A stretch of DNA of 22,163 nucleotides, taken from assembly GCA_002367715.1 (NCBI GenBank), contig DFDL01000064.1, forward strand, positions 1 through 22,163. Direction: 5' to 3'. The stretch comes from Actinobacteria bacterium UBA3028 (GTDB lineage Bacteria; Actinomycetota; Actinomycetes; Nanopelagicales; Nanopelagicaceae). Made by a program: the position numbers and the translations under genes. Shown here in pieces: positions 1 through 7,017 of this stretch; the stretch's first letter is position 1, and the number at the start of each line of letters is the position of its first letter. The notes under the pieces were generated by a model that did no database searches, was not told where the DNA came from, and saw only the letters and a list, made by a program, of their open reading frames with translations.

Positions 1-1
1 T

Positions 2-1147
2 GATCTTCAAGCTTGGAAGAATTTCTATGGTGAGATTGCAGAATTTGCGAAGCGAATTGCGCCAACGATGCTTGCGCCATTGCTCACGAAGAGTGAGCTC
101 AAGAATCTAATTGATATGCCTGAAGTTTGGGGCTACCTAATTGAGCGGCCGATTGGTGAAATAATTTCTGAGCGTTTTACAGATGATGTCATAAAGGGAG
201 TAATTGCAACTGACGCTCTAATCGGAACCTTTGCATCTGTATCTGACTTACAAGCAAATATCTGTTTTCTCTATCACCTAATTGGAAATGGAACCGGAGA
301 ATGGAAAGTTCCAAAGGGTGGCATGGGAGCACTTGTCGGTGAATTACACCGGGTAGCAACTCAGAGTGGCGTTGATATCAGAGTAAATTCCAGGGTCGCC
401 TCAGTTGAGTCCAATTCAGCAGGTGTGCAGTTGACTTTAGAAGATGGATCTCAAATTAGCTCTAAGTATTTGCTTAGTAATGTCGCCCCCCAAGTGCTGG
501 CAAAATTACGAGATAAACCAGCGCCAAAGAGTCTTGATGGCTCGCAGTTAAAGATTAATATCCTTCTAACTAAGCTACCAGAATTAAAATCTGGAATTGA
601 TCCAAGGTTGGCTTTTGCTGGCACCTTCCATGCTCATGAAGAGTTCTCGGCGCTAGAAGATGTTTATCAGCAAGCAAAAGGTGGTGCCATGCCATCTCGG
701 ATTCCGATAGAGATGTACTGCCACACCCTTACCGATCCATCTATCTTGAGCCCTGAGTTACGTAGCGCTGGTTATCACACGCTCACCTTATTTGGGTTAC
801 ATACTCCGGCATCGTTATTTGATGCTGACAATAAAGGGGCAAAGCAAGCCGCTCTTACTGCCGCGCTTGCGTCACTAAATGATTATCTAGTTGAGCCAAT
901 TGAGAATCTAATTGCAGCAATCGAAGTTAAATCACCGCTCGATATCGAAGATGAAATCGGGCTACCCAGGGGAAATATTTTCCATAAAGATTTGAGCTTT
1001 CCATTTCGCCAAGATGGTTCTAAGCCAAGTTGGGGCGTAGAAACCGATGACCCACGCATATTTATCTGTGGCGCAGGAGCTATTCGTGGCGGTGGGGTTA
1101 GCGGTATTCCTGGGCATAACGCTGCAATGGCAGTTTTAGAGAGCTAG
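2..1147 (+). CDS. FAD-dependent oxidoreductase, phytoene-desaturase/PYROXD2-like (5' end missing)
   Basis: The frame is open from base 2, so the N-terminal FAD-binding Rossmann motif lies outside the window; about 381 codons are present. The visible part fits the phytoene-dehydrogenase-related family (COG1233, PYROXD2-like). It has a PKGGMGAL segment, followed by a strand reading VDIRVNSRV that is typical of the FAD-binding fold, and a C-terminal FAD-closing motif with GAGAIRGGGVSG then PGHNAA. Family members are FAD-dependent amine or carotene-type oxidoreductases; the substrate cannot be told from sequence, and PYROXD2-like proteins are often not carotenoid enzymes. No carotenoid gene lies nearby. 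The stop codon overlaps the stop of the convergent rbsD by 4 bases. An in-frame ATG at 68 exists, but homology-type sequence continues upstream of it, so it is not the start. Confidence 0.85.
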   Translation, partial: DLQAWKNFYGEIAEFAKRIAPTMLAPLLTKSELKNLIDMPEVWGYLIERPIGEIISERFTDDVIKGVIATDALIGTFASVSDLQANICFLYHLIGNGTGEWKVPKGGMGALVGELHRVATQSGVDIRVNSRVASVESNSAGVQLTLEDGSQISSKYLLSNVAPQVLAKLRDKPAPKSLDGSQLKINILLTKLPELKSGIDPRLAFAGTFHAHEEFSALEDVYQQAKGGAMPSRIPIEMYCHTLTDPSILSPELRSAGYHTLTLFGLHTPASLFDADNKGAKQAALTAALASLNDYLVEPIENLIAAIEVKSPLDIEDEIGLPRGNIFHKDLSFPFRQDGSKPSWGVETDDPRIFICGAGAIRGGGVSGIPGHNAAMAVLES

Positions 1148-1539
1148 TAAGCAACACCTGATGCAACCATTACATTGCCCCAAGCTAGGTAATCACCGGT
1201 TCGGATAACTCCGACTGCGCCATAAGCCAATTTCTTGAAATCGGCATGTGGCAATGGGATGCATTCGGCTTTAGTCATGATTGCGGAGAGCTCTTTAGCT
1301 CGTTCATCGGCGCTTGGTTGAATCTCACTTGCAAACCAGAATTGTTCAATCGGTAGCTCAAGAGTTAGCATCTTTAAAACTTCAGTAACCTTTGGGAGAT
1401 TTGCGCCCATGGAAAGATCAATACATGGAACACCAGCTGGGACTGGAAAGCCAGCATCAGATATAACTATGCGATCAAAGTGGCCAGTTCTAGCAACCAT
1501 TGCAGAGATATCACGATTGATGATTCCGGTGTATTTCAT
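1144..1539 (-). CDS. rbsD: D-ribose pyranase RbsD
   Basis: This 131-residue protein has the usual RbsD length. It opens with a TGIINRDIS segment, has the catalytic-type His20 in RTGH, Asp28 in the ISDAGFPVP motif, and ends with IRTGDYLAWGN followed by ASGVAY, all characteristic of RbsD/FucU. The family interconverts beta-pyranose and beta-furanose forms of D-ribose, supplying the furanose used by ribokinase. It is cytoplasmic. It is the last gene of the ALDH-SIS-rbsK-rbsD run, 33 bases after rbsK. A clear Shine-Dalgarno AAGGAG (1545-1550) sits 5 bases before the ATG. The gene end overlaps the convergent oxidoreductase by 4 bases, so no terminator fits between them. The ribose transporter genes rbsABC are not in the window. 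Confidence 0.95.
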   Translation of the reverse strand: MKYTGIINRDISAMVARTGHFDRIVISDAGFPVPAGVPCIDLSMGANLPKVTEVLKMLTLELPIEQFWFASEIQPSADERAKELSAIMTKAECIPLPHADFKKLAYGAVGVIRTGDYLAWGNVMVASGVAY

Positions 1540-1572
1540 TTTCGCTCCTTATAGTTATTTCTATCGGTTATC

Positions 1573-2487
1573 TTAATTATTTTCGGCAATAAATTTTGCA
1601 ACTTCTTCTGGTGTTGGCGATGCCATTGCCGCTCCCCTTCGAGTTACTTTCAAGGTGGCAGCATAAACGCCAAAGCGGGTAGCCGTAAAGATGTCATCGC
1701 CAGCGGCCAATCTTGTTGCGAGGTTGGCACACATCGTGTCACCCGCGCCGATTGTGTCGATGGCAGTTACCTTTGGCGCCGAAATTGTCTCGCTGCGATT
1801 GCCATCTCTCACATATGCACCCTTAGGGCCAAGAGTGATAACAATCCGCTCACACCCCAGCTGCTTTGAAAGTGCATCAGCTTGCTTTGCAACATCACCT
1901 TCGATTCCGGTTAATTCGGCAGCTTCGCCCTCATTTGGAACGACTACATCGACTAAGCCCTGCCAACCAGTTAGCGGAGCAACCGGGGCTGGAGTAAGCA
2001 CGACTGTAACGTTATTATCTTTTGCTAATTTGGCCGCAGCTAAATTTCCATCTATTGGAAGTTCAAGTTGAAGTAGTAATACATCAGATTCGATAATAGT
2101 TTTTGCGTGCCGTGAAATGTAATTAGAATCGCCTAAATCATTTGCTTGTGGAATGATGATAATTGAATTATCGCCATCTGACGTTTGCACCGAAATGTGC
2201 CCGACGCCAGTGCCGAGATCAGCACTTCGCTCAATATCTGTGGCCTGCACTCCTTCAGCAACAAAAGCTTTCATGAAGTCATCGCCGAAACCATCGGTAC
2301 CAAGATTTCCAAGCATCGCGCTCTGGGCACCTGCGCGGCCGGCGGAAATTGCTTGATTAAATCCTTTGCCACCAAGTGCAATTGCAAAGCTATCTCCGCG
2401 AAGAGTCTCACCGCTCTTAGGTCGCCGTGGCGTATAGGCAACTAGATCCATCATGAAACTTCCGAGAGTAGTTACGCGTGGTTTCAC
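1573..2487 (-). CDS. rbsK: Ribokinase (PfkB family)
   Basis: A 304-residue PfkB-family sugar kinase that phosphorylates D-ribose to ribose 5-phosphate with ATP. Seen: the substrate-binding GGKGFNQA motif at residues 39-46, a VPNEGEAAEL segment (the NxxE metal/phosphate motif), a TLGPKGAYV segment of the nucleotide site, and the C-terminal signature DTIGAGDT with the catalytic Asp of GAGD. Length matches RbsK. The start is a GTG at 2487. The first ATG codons (residues 12-13) would remove the first beta strand, and an AAGG-type Shine-Dalgarno precedes the GTG. The gene begins 12 bases after the SIS stop and runs into rbsD, so the four genes are probably co-transcribed. Related PfkB kinases (deoxyribokinase, other pentose kinases) cannot be fully excluded, but the RbsD partner favours ribose. 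Confidence 0.93.
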   Translation of the reverse strand: MKPRVTTLGSFMMDLVAYTPRRPKSGETLRGDSFAIALGGKGFNQAISAGRAGAQSAMLGNLGTDGFGDDFMKAFVAEGVQATDIERSADLGTGVGHISVQTSDGDNSIIIIPQANDLGDSNYISRHAKTIIESDVLLLQLELPIDGNLAAAKLAKDNNVTVVLTPAPVAPLTGWQGLVDVVVPNEGEAAELTGIEGDVAKQADALSKQLGCERIVITLGPKGAYVRDGNRSETISAPKVTAIDTIGAGDTMCANLATRLAAGDDIFTATRFGVYAATLKVTRRGAAMASPTPEEVAKFIAENN

Positions 2488-2499
2488 TTATTTGCTGCC

Positions 2500-3099
2500 T
2501 TACCCATTTGTTGCTTTACCTAAAGAGCCACCAGGATGGCGTTTGCCAAAATCTTTTGGAGTAAATCCTCGATGCGCCATTAGGGCACTTGCAATCGCAT
2601 CACCAGCAACAATTGTCAGCGTTGTTGAAGTTGTTGGCGCCAGATTTAGCGGATCAGCTTCCTTCTCGAATGCGATACTAATAACAGCATCTGCGCTCTT
2701 GGCTAGCGTTGAATCAACGTTTTTAGTAATTGCAATTATCTTATTGCCCCAGCCTTTAGCCATCGCAGTCAGGGCATTTACCTCTGATGTCTCACCTGAA
2801 TTTGAGATTGCAATTAGAACATCATCAGGAGTTAAGGCGCCAGAATCTCCGTGCAGCGCATCTGTGGCATGCATAAAAAAGGAGGGCGTGCCAGTACTTG
2901 CTAGCGTCGCTGCAATCTTGGCACCGACTAACCCTGATTTACCAAGTCCGGCAATTACTACATGTCCCTTGCACGATAAAAGTATTTCAAGTGCTGGGCT
3001 TAAATTATCTGCTAAGTTTTTAGCAAAGGAATTTAGCGCATCGATTTCAGTGGCAACTGCGCTATTTGCAGCATCGAACGCTTTAGATAGATCAACCAT
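2500..3099 (-). CDS. Single-domain SIS sugar-phosphate isomerase, arabinose-5-phosphate isomerase-like (KdsD/KpsF/GutQ type without CBS)
   Basis: A 199-residue protein made of one SIS domain. It has GLGKSG (Lys54), the SNSGETSE loop (Glu106), EKEADP (Glu147) followed by LAPTTST, and a C-terminal HPGGSLG (His188). The spacing of these four residues equals that recalled for E. coli KdsD (Lys59, Glu111, Glu152, His193), which supports D-arabinose-5-phosphate/D-ribulose-5-phosphate isomerase chemistry. KdsD and KpsF are about 320 residues with two CBS domains after the SIS domain. Here the protein stops just after the HPGGSLG motif, so CBS is absent. It overlaps the upstream aldehyde dehydrogenase by 8 bases and is followed by rbsK, implying a pentose-phosphate role. 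It may act on another ketose phosphate; family is sure, substrate is not. Confidence 0.88.
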   Translation of the reverse strand: MVDLSKAFDAANSAVATEIDALNSFAKNLADNLSPALEILLSCKGHVVIAGLGKSGLVGAKIAATLASTGTPSFFMHATDALHGDSGALTPDDVLIAISNSGETSEVNALTAMAKGWGNKIIAITKNVDSTLAKSADAVISIAFEKEADPLNLAPTTSTTLTIVAGDAIASALMAHRGFTPKDFGKRHPGGSLGKATNG

Positions 3100-4609
3100 T
3101 TGTCACCCGATTAATTTCTAGTGGATTGGACTCTTGCAGCGCTGGTGGAAGCAGTGCATCGATGAAATTCTGATATGCGACTGGACGCAGGAAGCGATAA
3201 ATCGCATCTAGCCCAACTGAAGTTGTATGGGTGGAAGATGCTGGAAATTGCCCACCATGTTGCATCGCGGCAGTTACTGCAACTGCTGTTGGGAAGCCAT
3301 TCATAATTACGCGCCCCGCAAGTTGGCTAAGAGCGTCGATGAGGTTGGAGACATCTTGGCTCTGGCCTTCACCCTCTGTTACGTGCAAGCTTGCAGTGAG
3401 TTGGCCTTCGAGCTTTCCGGCTACATCTAAAAATTTAGCAAAATCTGCGCGAATAATTACCGTAGTTGGTCCAAAGTGCTCTTCTAATAGCTCACTGTTT
3501 TTAAAGGCATCGGCCCAATCCACAACAAAGACTGTCGGCCTTACTCCAAAGCCATTATCTGTAGCTTTGCCAGCGAAAATCTTTAACGTTGAATTTTTAG
3601 AAAGCTCAGTAACAGCTGAACTAAATCGCTCAGAAATGCCCTTATTTAAAAGAGGGGCAACTGCAATCATTGCGAGATAGCTTTCAATCTCTGTGACAAA
3701 TGCATCTCCTTCGCTGCCGGTTGGGAGAATTAAAATTCCGGGCTTAGTACAGAATTGACCTGAACCTAGCGTCGCGGAATCGATAGCGGCTTTTGCTAAG
3801 TCGCCAGCTTTACCTGCAAGTGCTTTTGGTGTGAAGAAAACCGGATTGAGACTTCCCATCTCGGCAAAGACCGGGATTGGAACTTCTCGTTTTGAACTAA
3901 TATCCATCAAAATCTTTCCAACTTTTCCTGATCCAGTAAAACCAATAGCGGTAATATCTGGGTGACTTGCTATCCAATGTGTGATCTCTGGATTAACTCC
4001 TTCAACAAGGGCGAAGACATCTGCTGAAATTCCAACCTTTGCTAAGCCTGCTACTACAGCCTTATGCATTATTCGACAGGTATTTGGATGTGATGGATGA
4101 GCTTTGACAACTACTGGGCAGCCAGCGGCTAGCGCTGATGCACTATCACCACCGATTACTGAGAATGCAAATGGGAAATTACTTGCGGCAAAAATTCCAA
4201 CAACGCCGAGCGCTTGATTTGCTCGCCGGATATCTGGGCGAGGAGCAGGAACCCAATTTGGATCTGGTCGATCAATAATTGCTTGATAGTGCGCGCCAGA
4301 TTCAACTAGTTTTGCAAATTGTTCTAATTGAAAGACGGTGCGCGAGAGTTCGCCAGAGAGCCTGGCATTTGGAAGCGCAGTTTCGCGCATTGTTACTTCA
4401 ATTAATTTTTCACGAGACTCTTCGATCGCGGCGCCAATAGCTCGAAGCGCAGCAGCGCGAACTTTTGGTGTCGTATTAGCAAATGCGCTCTTTGCAGCAA
4501 CAGCTTTCGAAACTAGACCGGAGACATCAGATGCGCTCATCTCTGAGAACTGATCCCCAAATTCCTCTCCAGTAGTTGGGTCAATTCCTTGAAATGTAGG
4601 TGCAGTCAT
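3092..4609 (-). CDS. NADP-type aldehyde dehydrogenase, alpha-ketoglutarate-semialdehyde dehydrogenase-like
   Basis: A 505-residue aldehyde dehydrogenase with the complete catalytic set: Asn144 in ASNFPFAFS, Lys169 in the VVVKAHPSHP cofactor segment, FTGSGKVG at 224-231, general base Glu250 in FAEMGSLNP, and nucleophile Cys287 in GSGQFCTKPG. The NFPFAFS...GGDSASALAAGCPV pattern and the GQFCTKPG site are those of the bacterial 2,5-dioxovalerate (alpha-ketoglutarate semialdehyde) dehydrogenase branch, which ends oxidative pentose and sugar-acid pathways at 2-oxoglutarate. Substrate is inferred from family resemblance; no sugar-acid dehydratase is visible. Start: ATG with an AGGAGGT Shine-Dalgarno (4621-4627) just after the prmC stop. 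The gene lies 20 bases behind prmC and overlaps the SIS gene by 8 bases, indicating read-through from prfA-prmC and translational coupling downstream. Confidence 0.9.
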   Translation of the reverse strand: MTAPTFQGIDPTTGEEFGDQFSEMSASDVSGLVSKAVAAKSAFANTTPKVRAAALRAIGAAIEESREKLIEVTMRETALPNARLSGELSRTVFQLEQFAKLVESGAHYQAIIDRPDPNWVPAPRPDIRRANQALGVVGIFAASNFPFAFSVIGGDSASALAAGCPVVVKAHPSHPNTCRIMHKAVVAGLAKVGISADVFALVEGVNPEITHWIASHPDITAIGFTGSGKVGKILMDISSKREVPIPVFAEMGSLNPVFFTPKALAGKAGDLAKAAIDSATLGSGQFCTKPGILILPTGSEGDAFVTEIESYLAMIAVAPLLNKGISERFSSAVTELSKNSTLKIFAGKATDNGFGVRPTVFVVDWADAFKNSELLEEHFGPTTVIIRADFAKFLDVAGKLEGQLTASLHVTEGEGQSQDVSNLIDALSQLAGRVIMNGFPTAVAVTAAMQHGGQFPASSTHTTSVGLDAIYRFLRPVAYQNFIDALLPPALQESNPLEINRVTNG

Positions 4610-4629
4610 TTCTAAATCCTACCTCCTGG

Positions 4630-5478
4630 CTAGATTCTTCGGCGAGCAGTTGTAAATCGAGGTCGATCTGTTAAATCGCGGTGGCAGGCAATGCTCTCAA
4701 AATCTGGCGCCAATTCTGCTGCGATTAGCGGACCCTGAAGTTCATTGTGCTCGATAGCTAAGAGGCCACCTGGTTTTAGCAATCTCACCGCTGCTGTGAT
4801 AAAGATTGCCGGCGCACTCATTCCATTTATTGGACCACCAAAGAGCGCGACACTTGGTTCGAAATTTAGCTCCTCTGGAATTTGGGCACCATCTGGCAGG
4901 TAAGGCGGGTTTGCAATCACGACATCACACTTTATGCCCTTAAGTGCGTTGGCTACATCGCCTTGTACTACTCGAACACTTACATCATGTTTTGCAATAT
5001 TTTTCTCGAGCCATTTTATAGCCGCCTCTGATTTTTCAACGGCGATTACATTTACAACTTTCTTGCCTGCAGTCTCTGATGCAATAGATATTGCTATTGC
5101 TCCAGATCCCGAACCTAGATCAATTAAGCTAACTGGATCTGCAAAGGTATGTAGTTGGTGTAGAACTTCATCAACTAAACTTTCAGTCTCTGGTCGTGGA
5201 ATAAGTACGCCAGGTCCAACTTCATATTCAAGATAGCGAAATGGCGCACTGGCCACAATATATTGAGTTGGTTTACCAGTGAGCCGCTCTGCAAGAACTT
5301 GATTAAAGAGCTCTCTAGTCTCAATTTCTTCATCGCCACTTAATTCAATAATCCGACCGTGGAGCTCCATTCGATTGACGCCCAGAACATGTGCCAATAA
5401 AAGTTCAGCTTCAACTGGAGCAATATTTTTCGAAGAAAGCTGGTCCTTGCCCAACTTTAAAAGCTCTTTAACGATCAC
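4630..5478 (-). CDS. prmC: Peptide chain release factor N5-glutamine methyltransferase PrmC
   Basis: PrmC (HemK) methylates the glutamine of the GGQ motif of release factors, using S-adenosylmethionine. Seen: an N-terminal helical domain with PVEAELLLAHVLG, the SAM-binding LIDLGSGSGAIAISIA motif, and the substrate-glutamine motif NPPY at about residues 190-193. A GTG start at 5478 gives 282 residues, close to the family norm, and overlaps prfA by 11 bases. An in-frame ATG at 5520 would add 14 residues that do not look like PrmC and would overlap prfA by 53 bases, so I prefer the GTG; no strong Shine-Dalgarno decides it. Directly behind prfA, its substrate, as in many bacteria. It is followed by the pentose module rather than by the sua5/ywlC gene common in Actinobacteria. 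Confidence 0.93.
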   Translation of the reverse strand: MIVKELLKLGKDQLSSKNIAPVEAELLLAHVLGVNRMELHGRIIELSGDEEIETRELFNQVLAERLTGKPTQYIVASAPFRYLEYEVGPGVLIPRPETESLVDEVLHQLHTFADPVSLIDLGSGSGAIAISIASETAGKKVVNVIAVEKSEAAIKWLEKNIAKHDVSVRVVQGDVANALKGIKCDVVIANPPYLPDGAQIPEELNFEPSVALFGGPINGMSAPAIFITAAVRLLKPGGLLAIEHNELQGPLIAAELAPDFESIACHRDLTDRPRFTTARRRI

Positions 5479-6565
5479 CTGATGCCAATTTCGCAGTTTT
5501 GTCTGCTTCAAGCAGAGCATCGATTACCGGATCCAATTCACCATTTAATACTGCATCTAAATTATTTGATTTGAAATTTACTCGATGATCGCTGAGGCGA
5601 TTCTCGGGAAAGTTGTAGGTGCGAATCCGCTCAGAGCGATCCACGGTTCGTATCTGTGATTTACGCTCGGCCATCGCCAATGCATCGGCTTGTTCTTGGG
5701 CATGAGCCAAAAGTCGTGCCCGCAAAATTCGCATTGCTGACTCTTTATTTTGTAGCTGTGATTTCTCATTCTGACACGAGACCACAACACCAGTTGGAAT
5801 ATGGGTAATTCGAACGGCAGAGTCAGTTGTATTAACCGATTGGCCACCTGGGCCAGATGAGCGATAGACATCGATTCTTAAATCTTGTTGGCGAATATCA
5901 ATATCCACTTCATCTGCTTCAGCCAAAATCAGAACACCTGCAGCAGAGGTATGAATTCTTCCCTGAGATTCAGTCTCTGGAACGCGTTGTACTCGATGAA
6001 CGCCACCTTCAAATTTCAACTTTGCATATGGTGATTTTCCGACTTCGGCAATCCCTTTTGATTTAACTGCCATTGAGATCTCTTTGTAGCCGCCCATCTC
6101 GGAGTCGGCATAATCAATAATTTCAGTCTTCCAACCTTGGCGCTCTGCATATCTCTGATACATACGAAGTAAGTCGCCGGCAAATAGGGCTGACTCATCA
6201 CCGCCAGCGCCAGCCTTGATCTCTAAAATTACATCGCGATCATCGTTGGGATCTCGCGGTAGCAACAACTCTTCTAGCGCGGTCTCGGTCTCTTGTAACT
6301 TAGCTTCGAGCGCTGGAATCTCGGATGCAAAATCCGAATCCTCAACTGCCATCTCTCTTCCTGCTGCCAAATCTTCAGTTGCAGATTTCCAAGCACGGTA
6401 TCCCGCAATAACTGGACCAAGTGCGGCATAGCGCTTCCCAAGTTGGCGCGCTTTACCCTGATCAGAGTGGATTGATGGATCTGCCATCTCTTTTTCTAGA
6501 ACTTCATACTCTGCCAAGAGCGCATGAACCGAGGCAAAACGATCAGACGTTGCTGCTGCTGCCAT
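5468..6565 (-). CDS. prfA: Peptide chain release factor 1
   Basis: Release factor 1 (365 residues) ends translation at UAA and UAG codons in the ribosomal A site. The peptidyl-transferase motif GGQ is at residues 240-242 within SSGPGGQSVNTTDSAVR. The stop-codon recognition loop reads VPETESQGRIHTS, with the RF1-type P-x-T tripeptide (PET) instead of the SPF of RF2. The N-terminal helical domain (about residues 1-100) and the GAGGDESALFAGDL segment are also typical. The ATG at 6565 is preceded by AGGCAGGA-like Shine-Dalgarno sequence. prmC, which modifies this GGQ, overlaps the 3' end. The rpmE terminator lies 58 bases upstream, so prfA probably has its own promoter in the A/T-rich gap; none could be assigned firmly. 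Confidence 0.97.
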   Translation of the reverse strand: MAAAATSDRFASVHALLAEYEVLEKEMADPSIHSDQGKARQLGKRYAALGPVIAGYRAWKSATEDLAAGREMAVEDSDFASEIPALEAKLQETETALEELLLPRDPNDDRDVILEIKAGAGGDESALFAGDLLRMYQRYAERQGWKTEIIDYADSEMGGYKEISMAVKSKGIAEVGKSPYAKLKFEGGVHRVQRVPETESQGRIHTSAAGVLILAEADEVDIDIRQQDLRIDVYRSSGPGGQSVNTTDSAVRITHIPTGVVVSCQNEKSQLQNKESAMRILRARLLAHAQEQADALAMAERKSQIRTVDRSERIRTYNFPENRLSDHRVNFKSNNLDAVLNGELDPVIDALLEADKTAKLASGDR

Positions 6566-6622
6566 CTCTAATTCCTGCCTCTCTATTACTTTAAATTACT
6601 TTGGAAATATTGCTATGGAAAT

Positions 6623-6671
6623 AAAAAAGACCGCCCGTCTGCAGATTTAAGCAGGACGTTGCGGTCTTTTA
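6623..6671 (-). terminator. Rho-independent terminator of rpmE
   Basis: On the minus strand, AAAGACCGC and GCGGTCTTT arms enclose an inner GTCCTGC/GCAGACG pairing with an A/T-rich loop, and a T-tract (TCTTTTTTAT) follows. It starts a few bases after the rpmE stop and separates rpmE from prfA. Because the arms carry both A and T runs it may work weakly in the other direction, but no plus-strand gene ends here. Confidence 0.88.
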
Positions 6672-6677
6672 AGAAAG

Positions 6678-6893
6678 CTAGTTAGTTGTAGATGCTCCGA
6701 AACGCTTTTCGAACTTAGCTACACGGCCACCAGTATCTAGGATACGTTGCTTGCCGGTATAGAACGGATGGCAAACTGAACAAACTTCAACGTAGATTGA
6801 AGCAGACTCTTTTGTGCTACGAGTTGTGAATGCTTCGCCACAACCACAAGTAACATTGGTCTCTACGTAATTTGGGTGAATTTCGTTTTTCAT
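6678..6893 (-). CDS. rpmE: 50S ribosomal protein L31, zinc-binding type
   Basis: With the start at 6893 the protein is 71 residues and begins MKNEIHPNY, like other L31 proteins. Four zinc ligands are present: Cys16 and Cys18 in TCGCG, Cys38 and Cys41 in VCSVCHPFYTG, followed by the conserved GKQRILDTGGRVAKFEKRFG stretch. This is the Cys-containing (C+) form, not the zinc-independent form usually controlled by Zur. An ATG two codons upstream (6899) is only 2 bases from the Shine-Dalgarno and is less likely. The frame runs open to 6989, but the extra 30 residues do not resemble L31. It is flanked by its own terminator and, upstream, by a 124-base gap shared with the divergent ABC operon. Confidence 0.96.
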   Translation of the reverse strand: MKNEIHPNYVETNVTCGCGEAFTTRSTKESASIYVEVCSVCHPFYTGKQRILDTGGRVAKFEKRFGASTTN

Positions 6894-6901
6894 TTTCATA
6901 T

Positions 6902-6906
6902 CTCCT
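6902..6906 (-). promoter_or_regulatory. Shine-Dalgarno AGGAG deciding the rpmE start
   Basis: AGGAG on the minus strand lies 8 bases before the ATG at 6893 and only 2 bases before the ATG at 6899. The normal spacing favours the shorter start, which also gives the standard L31 N-terminus. Confidence 0.7.
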
Positions 6907-6959
6907 AGGTTTTGACTGGATCGGTGGTGAACCGGGAACCAGTACGAGGTTGAAGGATA

Positions 6960-6997
6960 GCCCTTTGGGACTGGATTCTGGAAATCCACCCTAGGGC
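6960..6997 (-). promoter_or_regulatory. Candidate structured leader upstream of rpmE
   Basis: Two nested pairings are visible in the gap between rpmE and the divergent ABC operon: GCCCT (6960-6964) with AGGGC (6993-6997), and inside it TGGATT (6972-6977) with AATCCA (6983-6988) around a 5-base loop CTGGA. The direct repeat GACTGGAT occurs at 6914-6921 and 6969-6976. There is no U-tract, so it is not an intrinsic terminator. It could be part of the rpmE 5' leader or a protein-binding site in the shared promoter region. The base pairing is seen; the role is a guess. Confidence 0.25.
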
Positions 6998-7017
6998 CGG
7001 CCTCAAATCATGAGCAA

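Noticed and set aside
68..1147. Calling the first gene a carotenoid desaturase (crtI)
   Set aside because: The C-terminal motif fits the wider PYROXD2-like group, the N-terminus is missing and no carotenoid genes are adjacent.
2453..3121. Long plus-strand open frame (222 codons) over the SIS gene
   Set aside because: It mirrors the SIS gene on the opposite strand, has no family features and no ribosome site; a compositional shadow.
5479..5520. ATG start for prmC at 5520
   Set aside because: It would need a 53-base overlap with prfA and adds residues unlike PrmC; the GTG at 5478 gives the usual length. Some doubt remains.
6894..6989. N-terminal extension of L31 by 32 residues
   Set aside because: The extension overlaps the AGGAG ribosome site and does not resemble L31; the 71-residue form is standard.
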